This document shows positions 40,963 to 49,357 of a stretch of 64,000 nucleotides of DNA, one piece after another. Every line of letters starts with the position of its first letter. The first letter of the stretch is position 1. This DNA is from Ureibacillus yapensis (GTDB taxonomy: Bacteria > Bacillota > Bacilli > Bacillales_A > Planococcaceae), in contig NZ_QWEI01000001.1 of assembly GCF_003515775.1 (NCBI RefSeq), positions 910,106-974,105 of the forward strand, given 5' to 3'. The notes below the pieces were generated by a model, which was not told the DNA's origin, did not search any database, and was given only the letters and a program-made list of their open reading frames with translations. The position numbers were made by a program, and so were the translations under genes.

Positions 40963-42801
40963 TCAGTCTTTTGTCCGACTTTCTCCACCTGTTGCTTTTT
41001 CAATGGCTTTTGTCATCATCCGGGTCGGCGAAGTTAAGCTTACAATCGTCGTGCCGGCATCAAATGGTCCTTTTTGTTCACCGGTTAAGAATGTTAAATG
41101 CTGGCCTTTATCTACTGCAAATAACGGAATTGTCTTATGTCGATCATCCTTTAGATAATCATCGAATGTATATTGCTCCGTTAAGGGGGTTTTGCGTATC
41201 GTATACCCTTCTTCGATGAGCCGATTTAATTTGTGAATATCATACCCTTCTTCAAATAGCTTCTTGCCGCCAATCCCCTTACTATATTCTCTCGGATAAT
41301 GCTGAGGAAGAGCGGTTTGGAAAGTTTGCTCACGTCCCAGCTCAGGTATGAACCGCTGGCAAATCAGCGCATTATATGCATCATCATAAGTGGATGCTAC
41401 CAAGACTTCATATGGGGTCAAGTCCGCATGATATTCAAACTGTTCACTTAAAATATCTCCCACTTCTGCGGCAATTCCCAACGAGCGTGCCGATGAGAGG
41501 GCTTCCCATGAACGGTCAACGATCAACACCGGTTTATTGAAGGATTGGATTGCATGCGCCAATACCGCACTGAAGGCACTCCCCCCTACGATTAAAAGCC
41601 CCCCATCATCCCCTGACTGCAGCTCAAGTTTTTTCGCCACCCAGCGAATGGAGAGGCCATGAGCGATAACCGTTGTAAATATTAGAGAAAGTGTTAATGC
41701 TGTGATTGCTTCCGTATTCTGAAATCCAAAATGAGCCAGTTCACTTGCGAAAAAACCCGAGACCGTTAGCGAAATGATTCCTCTTGGTGCAATCCAGCCA
41801 ATGAAGAGCCGTTCTTGTTTTGTTAAGCCAAGTCCAATCGTGGATAGCCAAACCGATAAAGGCCTCACCAGAAACAACATCGCGATGACAAATGCCAACA
41901 TAGGCCAATTCAGCAAACCAATCAATGTATCGATTGAAAGTGATGCTGTCAGTATAATAAAAACCGCAGAAATCATAAGAACCGAAATATTCTCCTTAAA
42001 ATGAAGCAAATCTTTTAAAGAGGTTAAATCCATATTTGCCATTATAATGCCCATTGCGGTTACGGCTAACAGCCCTGTTTCGTGCATCATTTCATCCGAT
42101 AAAACGAATACCAGCAGCGCACTGACCAATACAATAGGCGATTTTAGAAATTCGGGAATGTACCCCTGTTCCAAAAACTTTCCGAGCATATAGCCCACAA
42201 CCACCCCAATAAGCGTCGATAAAACGGATGCACCAAAGAATAATAATAGCGCAGTCGTCGTAATCATTTCGCTCATCCACAAGACAATCTTCAATGAGAA
42301 TAAAGCTAGCAGAACACCCACCGGATCAACGATAATGCCTTCCCATTTCAGGATTGTGGCTGGCCGTTCTTTTATTTTGGCCTGGCGCAATAAAGGAATA
42401 ATAACGGTCGGACCTGTAATAATAAATAAGCCGCTAATAATAAATGACGCTTCCAATGACAAGCCTGCTAAAAAATAGGCCACGATGGCGCCGACAAACC
42501 ATGCGATCAACGAACCGAATGTGGAGATACGAAAAATGGCATGACGGGAATCTTTCATTTTTTTCATGTCCAAATTCAAGCTGCCTTCAAATAAAACAAC
42601 AGCCACAGCAATGGAAATAAGTGGACCATACAACGGACCCAAACTTTCTTGCGGATCCAGCAAATTCAAAAAGGGCCCTGCCACTAACCCTATGAGAGAG
42701 GTAATGATAATCGCCGGCAACCGAAAACGCCACGCCACCCATTGCGATAAAATCCCCAAAGTAACAACCGCAGTGATCTGAAAAAGAATCGAATCAAACA
42801 T
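40963..42801 (-). CDS. CPA-type Na+(K+)/H+ antiporter with C-terminal NAD-binding-like domain
   Basis: This 612-residue protein has a 12-13-helix transporter domain (residues 1-390) with IISGLFIITGPTVIIPLLRQ, LKWEGIIVDPVGVLLALF and FIGWIAPRGIISLTVSGFFA. These are typical of CPA1 NhaP-like antiporters. Residues about 400-500 form a TrkA-N/RCK-like Rossmann region (LLIVGGSAFSAVLAHAIQS, VLIVDRSWEALSSA), and a further regulatory part with TrkA-C-like character follows. It expels Na+ or K+ in exchange for H+. The GGSAFSA motif is a weak form of GxGxxG. AAGGAGATAATAAG precedes the ATG. Confidence 0.87.
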   Translation of the reverse strand: MFDSILFQITAVVTLGILSQWVAWRFRLPAIIITSLIGLVAGPFLNLLDPQESLGPLYGPLISIAVAVVLFEGSLNLDMKKMKDSRHAIFRISTFGSLIAWFVGAIVAYFLAGLSLEASFIISGLFIITGPTVIIPLLRQAKIKERPATILKWEGIIVDPVGVLLALFSLKIVLWMSEMITTTALLLFFGASVLSTLIGVVVGYMLGKFLEQGYIPEFLKSPIVLVSALLVFVLSDEMMHETGLLAVTAMGIIMANMDLTSLKDLLHFKENISVLMISAVFIILTASLSIDTLIGLLNWPMLAFVIAMLFLVRPLSVWLSTIGLGLTKQERLFIGWIAPRGIISLTVSGFFASELAHFGFQNTEAITALTLSLIFTTVIAHGLSIRWVAKKLELQSGDDGGLLIVGGSAFSAVLAHAIQSFNKPVLIVDRSWEALSSARSLGIAAEVGDILSEQFEYHADLTPYEVLVASTYDDAYNALICQRFIPELGREQTFQTALPQHYPREYSKGIGGKKLFEEGYDIHKLNRLIEEGYTIRKTPLTEQYTFDDYLKDDRHKTIPLFAVDKGQHLTFLTGEQKGPFDAGTTIVSLTSPTRMMTKAIEKATGGESRTKD

Positions 42802-42815
42802 CTTATTATCTCCTT

Positions 42816-43010
42816 ATTAGAAAAGCGGAGAACGCCTGAACAGCCTCGACAAGCGTTGGCCGACAAGTACGCCACGTCCTGTGGCATTGTCGGCACTTGC
42901 ACATCCTGTGCGGCGGAGACTTCGACAAGAAGGCGCTTTTTGCCTTTGTCGGAGAAGTCGAAACGCTCGAGAGGCTGGCGTTCACAGCTGGACATTAGAA
43001 AAGCGGAGAA
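42816..43010. repeat. Folded intergenic repeat bounded by 17-nt direct repeats
   Basis: The direct repeat ATTAGAAAAGCGGAGAA occurs at 42816-42832 and 42994-43010. Between them lie hairpins: GCCGACAA/TTGTCGGC containing GCCAC/GTGGC, then GCACA/TGTGC, then CGACAA-AAGGC/GCCTTTGTCG. An outer pair AACGCC...AGCCTCG / CGAG-GGCT-GGCGTT can close a multibranched fold. GC content is higher than its surroundings. It resembles dispersed structured repeats known in Bacillaceae intergenic DNA, but I cannot name the family. It occupies the upstream region of the antiporter gene. Confidence 0.75.
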
Positions 43011-43051
43011 AAATTTTAATCCTTCAAGCAACCTCAACCTTTAGCAAAAAT

Positions 43052-43092
43052 AAAAAAGCCTTCCGCTCTTTGTAGTATTTGCGAAAGACCTT
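43052..43092 (-). terminator. Terminator of the HTATIP2-like SDR gene
   Basis: GCCTTCCGC and GCGAAAGAC pair with one G-U and a mismatch. On the minus strand the hairpin is followed by a TTTTTTATTTTT tail, 17 bases past the stop. Confidence 0.65.
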
Positions 43093-43108
43093 CTTCCATT
43101 CCAAATTC

Positions 43109-43924
43109 TTATTTACTTTCTTGATTGACGCTAAAACTTTTTAATTTTTCCTTATTGAACACAACTTCTTCATCCAGAGGAATCAACTCTTCCGGTTTCA
43201 GCTTGTCCCAGTTGAATAGCTCTTCATCTTCACTCAACAGAGGATTCTCTTTTTTGGGTTCTGGCATTTTCAACCAATTCAGCTCTGCAGATTCATAGAT
43301 GGCAACAGGAGATTTTTTGCCGAATAAAGCAATGACTTTCATTGCCAATGCAAGCTGGTCTGCTTCGATTGGGCGATATTTGTTCAGCGGGCCCACCAGC
43401 AATGGATTGAATATTGCCAAAGCCCACTCCCCCATCTTTTCTCCCAAACGGAACTCTTGTCTATCTCCAAGCAATAAGGATGGGCGCACGATGGATAACT
43501 GTGAAAGTTCCAGGGCAATTAATTCTTTCTCCAATTTCCCTTTCACTCGATTGTAATAGAAAGGCGATTTTTCATTCGACCCCATTGCCGTAATGATAAT
43601 CGCGTGCATAATGCCGCTTTTTTTGGCCAAAGAAGCGATATGCAGAGGATATTCCACATCCACTTTTTCAAAAGCCTCCCGAGTGCCGGCTTTTTTTTGC
43701 GTTGTGCCCAAGCAGCAAAATAGTTCGTCGGCAAATTCAATATCGTTTTCTTCCAACTCATCAAATGAACGAACTTTTACTATGAGCTTTGGGTGGGCAA
43801 AAGCCAGGCTTCTCCGTGCAATGACGGTGACCGATATATATTCCTCGCTATCGCAAAGAAGCTTTACGAGATTCGAACCTACCAGCCCTGTACCTCCCAC
43901 GATTAAGGCAGAACGCATTTTCAT
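43109..43924 (-). CDS. Atypical SDR, NAD(P)-binding oxidoreductase (HTATIP2-like)
   Basis: The protein of about 271 residues begins with a Rossmann motif RSALIVGGTGLVGSNLVKLL. It has the HTATIP2-like features FCCLGTTQKKAGTREAFEKV (NAD-binding loop) and IITAMGSNEKSPFYYNRVKG, the Tyr-x-x-x-Lys active-site pair in an atypical SDR. The last 50 residues (PEPKKENPLLSEDEE onward) form an acidic extension without similarity that I know. Substrate unknown. The start at ATG 43924 follows GTGGTGAT; a further ATG lies 6 bases downstream. Confidence 0.75.
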   Translation of the reverse strand: MKMRSALIVGGTGLVGSNLVKLLCDSEEYISVTVIARRSLAFAHPKLIVKVRSFDELEENDIEFADELFCCLGTTQKKAGTREAFEKVDVEYPLHIASLAKKSGIMHAIIITAMGSNEKSPFYYNRVKGKLEKELIALELSQLSIVRPSLLLGDRQEFRLGEKMGEWALAIFNPLLVGPLNKYRPIEADQLALAMKVIALFGKKSPVAIYESAELNWLKMPEPKKENPLLSEDEELFNWDKLKPEELIPLDEEVVFNKEKLKSFSVNQESK

Positions 43925-44079
43925 CTTTATCACCACATTTCGTTCATCTTTGTCTAACTTAGCGCATACATTGGAAAATCTAGCAATCTATTCATCAGTT
44001 GATTTCTATTGTTATTTTTACACATACTTTCTAATTTTTCACCATAATTTAATTTAGAGCCGGGAAGGGATGGGATTTT

Positions 44080-45129
44080 ATGCAAAATGAACTAAGTCTA
44101 TCATCATTAAAAAAGAAAATCGTTTTTATCGTCGAACATAATGCATTAAAAGGATATTATCCAATTGAACGTGTAGCAACCATCGCGAAACTCTTGCAAG
44201 AAGAAGAAAGTGTTACTATTTTTTTGAATCAAGATGGACAAGAAGCGATCGAGATTTTAACTGATGCCCAACTATCTCCAGTTTTGTTTAGCCATCACAC
44301 AGAACTGACCAATCAACTTCGCAGTTTACAGCCTGATTTAATTGTCCAGGATGGCAGGGATACTTTGGTGGAGCATATTGAAAAGCTGCGCCCATACTGC
44401 AAAACGATCGTTCATTTCGATGATTTTGGGGAAGGTGCACAGTTGGCGGATTGCAATATCCTTTCCCTTTATGAAGAAATAAAAGAAAATAGCGCCCAAA
44501 ATAATTTATCAGGCACCTTTGCTTTTGCTGTAAAGGAATCTCTAAAAACCATTGCAAAAGAACGCGTGTCAAACGAATTATCCCATCCTCCGCACATTGT
44601 GGTTGCTTATGAAGATGGAGACGAAAACAACTTAACGTTTCGAACGCTGCGCCATTTAACACAGCTGCAAATTCCTTTGCAAATTACAGTGGCCATCGAC
44701 CGTGAATACAAACACTCCATTGAAGATCTGCAAATGATGGTCTTGAGCCGTCGAAATACAAAGCTTTTAAAAGATGACCAAGCCCTGGAAAAACTTTTGC
44801 CTGAAGCAGACATCGTGATATGCAATGCAAACTACACCCCTTACAAAGTGGCGACGGTTGGCATTCCCTGCATTACGGCTGCGCAAAATGAGCGCGAGTT
44901 GAACAATGCTTTTCCACGGGAGCACAATGGCTTTGTCCATCTCGGGCTGGGACGCAAAATGAAGCAATCCAACATACAGAACGCCGTAATGGAATTATTA
45001 TTGCACGAAGCCAGACGTGAACGCGCCGTTCGCAAGCAATTTGAACTGGATCTTCAAAATAACAATGAAGTCATCAAATCGCTCCTGCTGGACTTTGCTT
45101 ATGAACGCCATAACATGGTTCCGCTTTAA
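44080..45129 (+). CDS. PseG/SpsG-like nucleotide-sugar hydrolase or GT-B fold protein
   Basis: This 349-residue soluble protein has a two-domain GT-B-like layout. The N-terminal half shows KIVFIVEHNALKGYYPIERV, in place of the usual G-GHxxR loop, and LRSLQPDLIVQDGRDT followed by VHFDDFGEGAQLADC. The second half has LEKLLPEADIVICNANYTPY and AAQNERELNNAFPREHNGFV. The arrangement resembles PseG (UDP-sugar hydrolase of pseudaminic acid synthesis) and SpsG. No other flagellin or polysaccharide glycosylation gene is nearby, so the actual role is unclear. AAGGGATGGGATTTT precedes the ATG. Confidence 0.6.
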   Translation: MQNELSLSSLKKKIVFIVEHNALKGYYPIERVATIAKLLQEEESVTIFLNQDGQEAIEILTDAQLSPVLFSHHTELTNQLRSLQPDLIVQDGRDTLVEHIEKLRPYCKTIVHFDDFGEGAQLADCNILSLYEEIKENSAQNNLSGTFAFAVKESLKTIAKERVSNELSHPPHIVVAYEDGDENNLTFRTLRHLTQLQIPLQITVAIDREYKHSIEDLQMMVLSRRNTKLLKDDQALEKLLPEADIVICNANYTPYKVATVGIPCITAAQNERELNNAFPREHNGFVHLGLGRKMKQSNIQNAVMELLLHEARRERAVRKQFELDLQNNNEVIKSLLLDFAYERHNMVPL

Positions 45130-45149
45130 CAATCACCTTTAAGCGACAG

Positions 45150-45196
45150 CAAGCATTTCGGACGAGTCGTATCGCTCGTTTGAAGTGCTTTTATTT
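45150..45196 (+). terminator. Terminator after the PseG-like gene
   Basis: AAGCATTTCGGACGAG and CTCGTTTGAAGTGCTT pair with three mismatches and end in TTTT. Confidence 0.75.
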
Positions 45197-45290
45197 TTCC
45201 CCACAGTACTATCATTATTAATGAAAAAACCTTCGTGCTTATGTTACAATGTTCATAAGTTTTGATGACGAATCATAAGGAGCGACTTTC

Positions 45291-45479
45291 ATGGCTACTA
45301 AATCTGAGCTTGAACAACAAATTGCAGAGTTGAAAATGGATTATGTCAGACTTCAAGGCGATATCGAAAAGCTGGAAAGTACAGGCCATGCGGACTCTGT
45401 AGCAAAAGCTGAAGAAATCCTTTCCAACATGGAAAAACAACTTGCTGAACTGAACAAACAGCTCGCGGCATTGTCATAA
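45291..45479 (+). CDS. Small coiled-coil protein (SE1832-like)
   Basis: This 62-residue protein is entirely helical and charged: LEQQIAELKMDYVRLQGDIE followed by KAEEILSNMEKQLAELNKQL. The heptad pattern predicts a two-helix coiled coil. It resembles the SE1832-family small proteins of staphylococci and Bacilli; function unknown. AAGGAGCGAC precedes the ATG. It is followed by its own overlapping terminator. Confidence 0.75.
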   Translation: MATKSELEQQIAELKMDYVRLQGDIEKLESTGHADSVAKAEEILSNMEKQLAELNKQLAALS

Positions 45480-45496
45480 CCCCGCGAGTTTTTTTA
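45462..45496 (+). terminator. Terminator overlapping the 3' end of the small coiled-coil gene
   Basis: CTCGCGG within the last codons pairs with CCGCGAG after the stop, followed by a T7 run. Confidence 0.88.
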
Positions 45497-45609
45497 ATGG
45501 CTATAGAACTGAATTGAAATGAATTTCATTCAGCAAAAGTCACGACTACTATAATTGATTAGATAAATATGAAAAAGCAAATCTATTCCATAGGGTTCAA
45601 ACTCATACT

Positions 45610-45712
45610 GAATGAAATTAAAGCCTCCGGCGGATGTCACAGATTTTTAAAGGAAGTTATCGAGCCAGCTCGATAAAATCTGGACGCAAATACGCCAAGG
45701 CGCATTTGATTA
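45610..45712. repeat. Dispersed intergenic repeat, copy 2 (inverted)
   Basis: This is the reverse-complement copy of 15955-16051 (shared blocks CGGATGTCACAGATTTTTAAA, cut here at 20, i.e. CGGATGTCACAGATTTTTAA, then TTATCGAGCCAGCTCGATAA and TACGCCAAGGCG). It ends 4 bases before the ribosome binding site of the ABC-F gene, so it forms most of that gene's leader if transcription starts upstream. Confidence 0.8.
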
Positions 45713-45727
45713 ATTGGAGGATATAAC

Positions 45728-47296
45728 ATGGCAATATTAACAGTTGAAAACTTAGGTCATTCCTTTGGTGATCGCACACTCTTCAAGGATGTTTCATTCC
45801 GCCTTGTTGAAGGCGACCACATCGGATTGGTCGGTGCCAATGGTGTGGGTAAATCCACGTTAATGGGCATCATTACCGGGCAAACTATCCATGATACAGG
45901 TAAAGTGGAATGGCTGCCGGGCACACACTACGGATATTTGGACCAACATACCGTATTGACTGCCGGACGTACAATGCGCGACGCTTTGCGGGACGCTTTC
46001 CTTCCTCTTTATAAAAAAGAAGAAGAACTAAATGAAATTGCAAATAAAATGGGCGACGCGACACCAGAAGAGCTGGAAGAACTGCTCGAACAAATGGCGG
46101 AAGTACAGGATGCATTGGATGCCGGCGACTTCTATAGTCTGGATATTAAAATCGAGGAAGTCGCGCGCGGTCTTGGCTTGGATGCCATTGGACTCGAGCG
46201 GGATGTGGCTGCCCTATCCGGCGGTCAGCGCACAAAGGTTTTATTGGCCAAACTGTTGCTTGAAAAACCGAAAGTGCTATTGCTGGATGAGCCAACCAAC
46301 TACCTGGACGAAGAGCATGTAACTTGGTTAAAAAACTATCTTAAAAACTATCCCCATGCGTTTTTATTGATCTCCCATGATACTGAGTTCATGAATGAAA
46401 CGGTCGATGTGATTTTCCAACTTGAATTCTCTAAACTAACACGCTATACAGCTACTTACGAGAAATTCTTGGAACTTGCGGAAATTAACAAGCGCCAGCA
46501 TATTGAGGCGTATGAGAAGCAACAAGAATTCATTAAGAAGCAAGAGGATTTCATTGCAAAAAATAAAGCGCGCTACTCAACGACAGGACGTGCCAAGTCA
46601 CGTGCAAAACAGCTTGATCGTCTGGAACGCATTGACCGTCCAGAAACTGCCGTAAAACCGGAATTCAGTTTTAAAGAAGCAAGAACACCAAGCCGCTATG
46701 TTGTGGAAGCCGAAAATCTTGTCATTGGATATGATCAAGAAAAACCATTGCTCCCACCTCTGACATTTATGATTGAGCGCGGAGAAAAAATTGCGCTTGT
46801 CGGCATGAACGGTGTGGGTAAATCCACACTTCTCAAAACGATGCTCGGGAAAGTGAAGCCTCTTGATGGAAACGTCATCCTTGGCGACTATTTGGTACCT
46901 TCTTATTTTGAACAAGAAGTAAAAGCGGATAAAATCACGCCAATCGATGATGTGTGGAATGCCTTCCCATCTATGGAGCAAGCGCAGGTTCGTGCTGCTT
47001 TAGCCCGTGCCGGTCTGAAAACGGATCATATTACACGTCCGTTAAATTCGCTATCAGGGGGCGAGCAAGCGAAAGTGCGTCTATGCAAACTGATGATGAA
47101 CGAAACAAACTGGTTAATCTTTGACGAACCAACAAACCACTTGGATGTGGATGCCAAAGCAGAATTGAAACGCGCCATGCAGGATTTCAAGGGCACTATT
47201 GTGTTGGTATCCCATGAGCCTGAATTCTATGAAGGATTGGCAACAAAAGTGTGGAATGTGCAGGACTGGTTTACTACAGGAAAAACAGATTTATAG
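45728..47296 (+). CDS. ykpA: ABC-F family ATPase (YkpA/YbiT type)
   Basis: This 522-residue protein has two ABC domains without membrane parts. The first has GLVGANGVGKSTLMGI, signature LSGGQRTKVLLAKLLL and Walker B VLLLDEPTNYLDEEH. The linker (PtIM, about residues 240-300) is basic and helical (KKQEDFIAKNKARYSTTGRA). The second has ALVGMNGVGKSTLLKT, LSGGEQAKVRLCKLMM and LIFDEPTNHLDVDA. Such proteins bind the ribosomal E site and adjust translation; YkpA/YbiT types are not resistance determinants. TTGGAGGATATAAC precedes the ATG. Confidence 0.9.
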   Translation: MAILTVENLGHSFGDRTLFKDVSFRLVEGDHIGLVGANGVGKSTLMGIITGQTIHDTGKVEWLPGTHYGYLDQHTVLTAGRTMRDALRDAFLPLYKKEEELNEIANKMGDATPEELEELLEQMAEVQDALDAGDFYSLDIKIEEVARGLGLDAIGLERDVAALSGGQRTKVLLAKLLLEKPKVLLLDEPTNYLDEEHVTWLKNYLKNYPHAFLLISHDTEFMNETVDVIFQLEFSKLTRYTATYEKFLELAEINKRQHIEAYEKQQEFIKKQEDFIAKNKARYSTTGRAKSRAKQLDRLERIDRPETAVKPEFSFKEARTPSRYVVEAENLVIGYDQEKPLLPPLTFMIERGEKIALVGMNGVGKSTLLKTMLGKVKPLDGNVILGDYLVPSYFEQEVKADKITPIDDVWNAFPSMEQAQVRAALARAGLKTDHITRPLNSLSGGEQAKVRLCKLMMNETNWLIFDEPTNHLDVDAKAELKRAMQDFKGTIVLVSHEPEFYEGLATKVWNVQDWFTTGKTDL

Positions 47297-47304
47297 AATG
47301 ATGT

Positions 47305-47346
47305 ACGGTTTAAGCTCTTCATCGAGGAGCTTAAACCGTTTTTTTG
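47305..47346 (+). terminator. Terminator after the ABC-F gene
   Basis: ACGGTTTAAGCTC and GAGCTTAAACCGT pair perfectly around a 9-nt loop and end in a T7 run. Confidence 0.93.
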
Positions 47347-47497
47347 GTAAGATTCTGCTATTTTGCTAGTGGGTTGAAAAGTGAAGTTTGGCAGTTTGTT
47401 AGTTATGGTCAAAAAATGGGTGGTAGACTAGTAAATTTTTCTGAATTTGGTTGTGCCTGGGATTTTTGAAGAGGGTTACCCTGGTGCATTTCGGATT

Positions 47498-47592
47498 CTA
47501 TGGGACACATTTTGAAACCTATGGGACACTTTTAGGATTCTATGGGACAGATTTAACATTCTATGAGACACTTTTTATTTTCTATGGGACAT
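47498..47592. repeat. Iteron-like 21-nt array at the end of the NERD gene
   Basis: CTATGGGACA (complement TGTCCCATAG) starts at 47498, 47519, 47540, 47561 (one change, CTATGAGACA) and 47582: five copies at exactly 21-nt spacing. A TTTN(3)GGATT-like stretch links them. The 47582 copy lies inside the coding end of the NERD gene and supplies its last residues SHR before the stop at 47577-47575. Spacing of two helical turns on one face suggests cooperative protein binding. No other gene covers the region. Confidence 0.85.
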
Positions 47593-48555
47593 TTCAGAAA
47601 TAGTTGATGGTATTAGGTAATTTTTATATCTCCGTTCCCCTTCACATTTCAGATCCAGGCTGTTAAGTATTCGATATGCAGTCTTTCTAGACTCAATCCC
47701 AAAAAACTCCCTAAATTCACCATTCGTCAGGCGCTCCCCCCACAGCAAACGATAATCGTTCAACGCTTCATAAAAGGCGCTTTCATCATTATTCCCACAC
47801 CTACTGCAATGCCAACTTCCATATTTATAATGCATTTGCACTCCATGATTGCAACCGGGACACAATACTCCCCTCTTCAATCTTTGTGAATCAATCTTAG
47901 GCTGCCAGCTGCTGCCTAACCTCCGTTTCCTAATCAGTTCCTCGGCTATCGAATGCATCTCAGTATCTTCAATAATACGCTCTTTATATCTCGCAAATAA
48001 TTTCCCCATTTTATACCTCAATCCGCTCACCTGAAACACAAGTACATCTCTCGCGTTGACTTCCCCGATGATTGAATAAGGATTCGCAAAGACTACTCCG
48101 GACACTACCGGAATGGCTATTCCTAGTTCCCGCAAGAACTCTCTCACAAATCCCCCATGCCTTCTTACTTGATCAACTGGATTAGTAAAGCCTTCCATCC
48201 TTCCATCAGCGCGAGTGCGTATACATTGATTGGTTTCATCATTTATATCAATGCGGCCGGCAATATTTTTTACTTCCATAACAAAAATAAAATAAGGACA
48301 AAGAAAGAGTGCATCTATTTGATGCGTAAAAGCGTCTTTATTTTCAAACCTCAAACCATTCAGCAATACAAAAGGACACTGTATTTGGAAGTCCAGCCAT
48401 TCTCGGTCCAAACGTTGTTCTCCATAAAAACCGGCTTTTTCACGCTTCAGTTTTTCTTCGTACTGGCTATATAAGGGATCATCACCACATAATCTCCTCA
48501 AGATGCACTCAAGCAGCGGAATCGTATCGGGTTCGTTGCGTTTCCACTTTATCAT
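47575..48555 (-). CDS. NERD-domain (nuclease-related) protein with zinc ribbon and HTH-like tail
   Basis: This 326-residue protein has a NERD domain at about residues 35-150. Its endonuclease-like core is GEQRLDREWLDF, HQIDALFLCPYFIFVMEVKN (Asp and Glu-x-Lys) and PVDQVRRHGGFVREFL. A Cys4 zinc ribbon follows (CPGCNHGVQMHY to WHCSRCGNND), then a helical end (FREFFGIESRKTAYRILNSL) suggesting an HTH DNA-binding part. NERD proteins are linked to DNA processing. The last residues SHRK come from a unit of the 21-nt array. AAGGAGGGGGTAG precedes the ATG. It is monocistronic and divergent from the Spx-like gene. Confidence 0.82.
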   Translation of the reverse strand: MIKWKRNEPDTIPLLECILRRLCGDDPLYSQYEEKLKREKAGFYGEQRLDREWLDFQIQCPFVLLNGLRFENKDAFTHQIDALFLCPYFIFVMEVKNIAGRIDINDETNQCIRTRADGRMEGFTNPVDQVRRHGGFVREFLRELGIAIPVVSGVVFANPYSIIGEVNARDVLVFQVSGLRYKMGKLFARYKERIIEDTEMHSIAEELIRKRRLGSSWQPKIDSQRLKRGVLCPGCNHGVQMHYKYGSWHCSRCGNNDESAFYEALNDYRLLWGERLTNGEFREFFGIESRKTAYRILNSLDLKCEGERRYKNYLIPSTISEMSHRK

Positions 48556-48746
48556 CTACCCCCTCCTTGCCTGTATTTTACAAATCACTTCACTTTTTTA
48601 CAAAATCTTAAATTCTATTTTTCAAATGATACAGAGATTTAAAAGAAATATTTCAAACTATCACCAAAAGAAGAAAAATGCAAATAAATGAAACTTTTAT
48701 TTTTGAAATACGTATATATTTATAAGAAAACGGTTATTAATTAATT

Positions 48747-48809
48747 GTAAGCAGCTTACATAAGCATTTTGCAATTATAATTGACTTATAGATGTCTTAC
48801 TGGTAAGAT
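48747..48809 (+). promoter_or_regulatory. Promoter of the Spx-like/MarR genes with GTAAG/CTTAC palindromes
   Basis: TTGACT (48781-48786) and TAAGAT (48804-48809), spaced 17 nt, are a plausible promoter. TCTTACTGGTAAGA (48795-48808) is a palindrome with a TG centre covering the -10. GTAAGCAGCTTAC (48747-48759) upstream has the same half-sites in the opposite order. CAATTATAATTG (48772-48783) is a third, AT-only palindrome. The downstream MarR gene is the likely binder. Confidence 0.6.
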
Positions 48810-48877
48810 ATTTATATAAACTAAAATAACTTATCAGTGGGCTAACAAACCTAAATTAAAAGAAAGTGGGAGATTTT

Positions 48878-49282
48878 ATGACAGTTACAATTTACACACA
48901 ATCTAGCTGTTCTTCTTCACGAAAAGCAATCAAATGGTTAAAAGCCAACAATATTCCTTTTACTGAAAAACGAATCACATCACAACCATTAACATTGGCT
49001 GAATTTAAGAATATTTTAAAAATGACTGAAGACGGAACAGATGAAATTATTGCAACAAACTCAAATGATTTCAAAAACTTGAACATTGATATTGATCAAT
49101 TATCCATCCAGGATCTTTATAATTTAATTCAACAGCATCCTCGTATGTTGCGCAGTCCCATCATGCTTGATGAAAAGCGGATTCAAGTAGGCTATAACGA
49201 AATGGATATCCGCCGCTTCATTCCACGTAAAGTGCGTGCTTATGAATTAAATGCAATGCAACAACTTGCTGCTCAAGGCTGA
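48878..49282 (+). CDS. Spx/ArsC-family regulator lacking the second redox cysteine
   Basis: This 134-residue protein matches Spx in length and in ordering: YTQSSCSSSRKAIKWLKANN at the N-terminus and LRSPIMLDEKRIQVGYNEMD near residue 90. The RNA polymerase alpha-CTD-binding helix and the RFIPRKVR end are typical of Spx. The usual CxxC redox switch is replaced by Cys11-Ser-Ser-Ser14, so disulphide control as in Spx is not possible in this copy. It may be a Spx paralogue (YqgZ/MgsR group). GGGAGATTTT precedes the chosen ATG at 48878; a GTG 12 bases upstream overlaps that site. marR follows 75 bases later. Confidence 0.82.
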   Translation: MTVTIYTQSSCSSSRKAIKWLKANNIPFTEKRITSQPLTLAEFKNILKMTEDGTDEIIATNSNDFKNLNIDIDQLSIQDLYNLIQQHPRMLRSPIMLDEKRIQVGYNEMDIRRFIPRKVRAYELNAMQQLAAQG

Positions 49283-49357
49283 TCAAGCACCTTAACGAAT
49301 TCTAGTTCGTAAAATGACATTATGCGATATGAATTAGGTAAGTGGAGCTGAAACATT

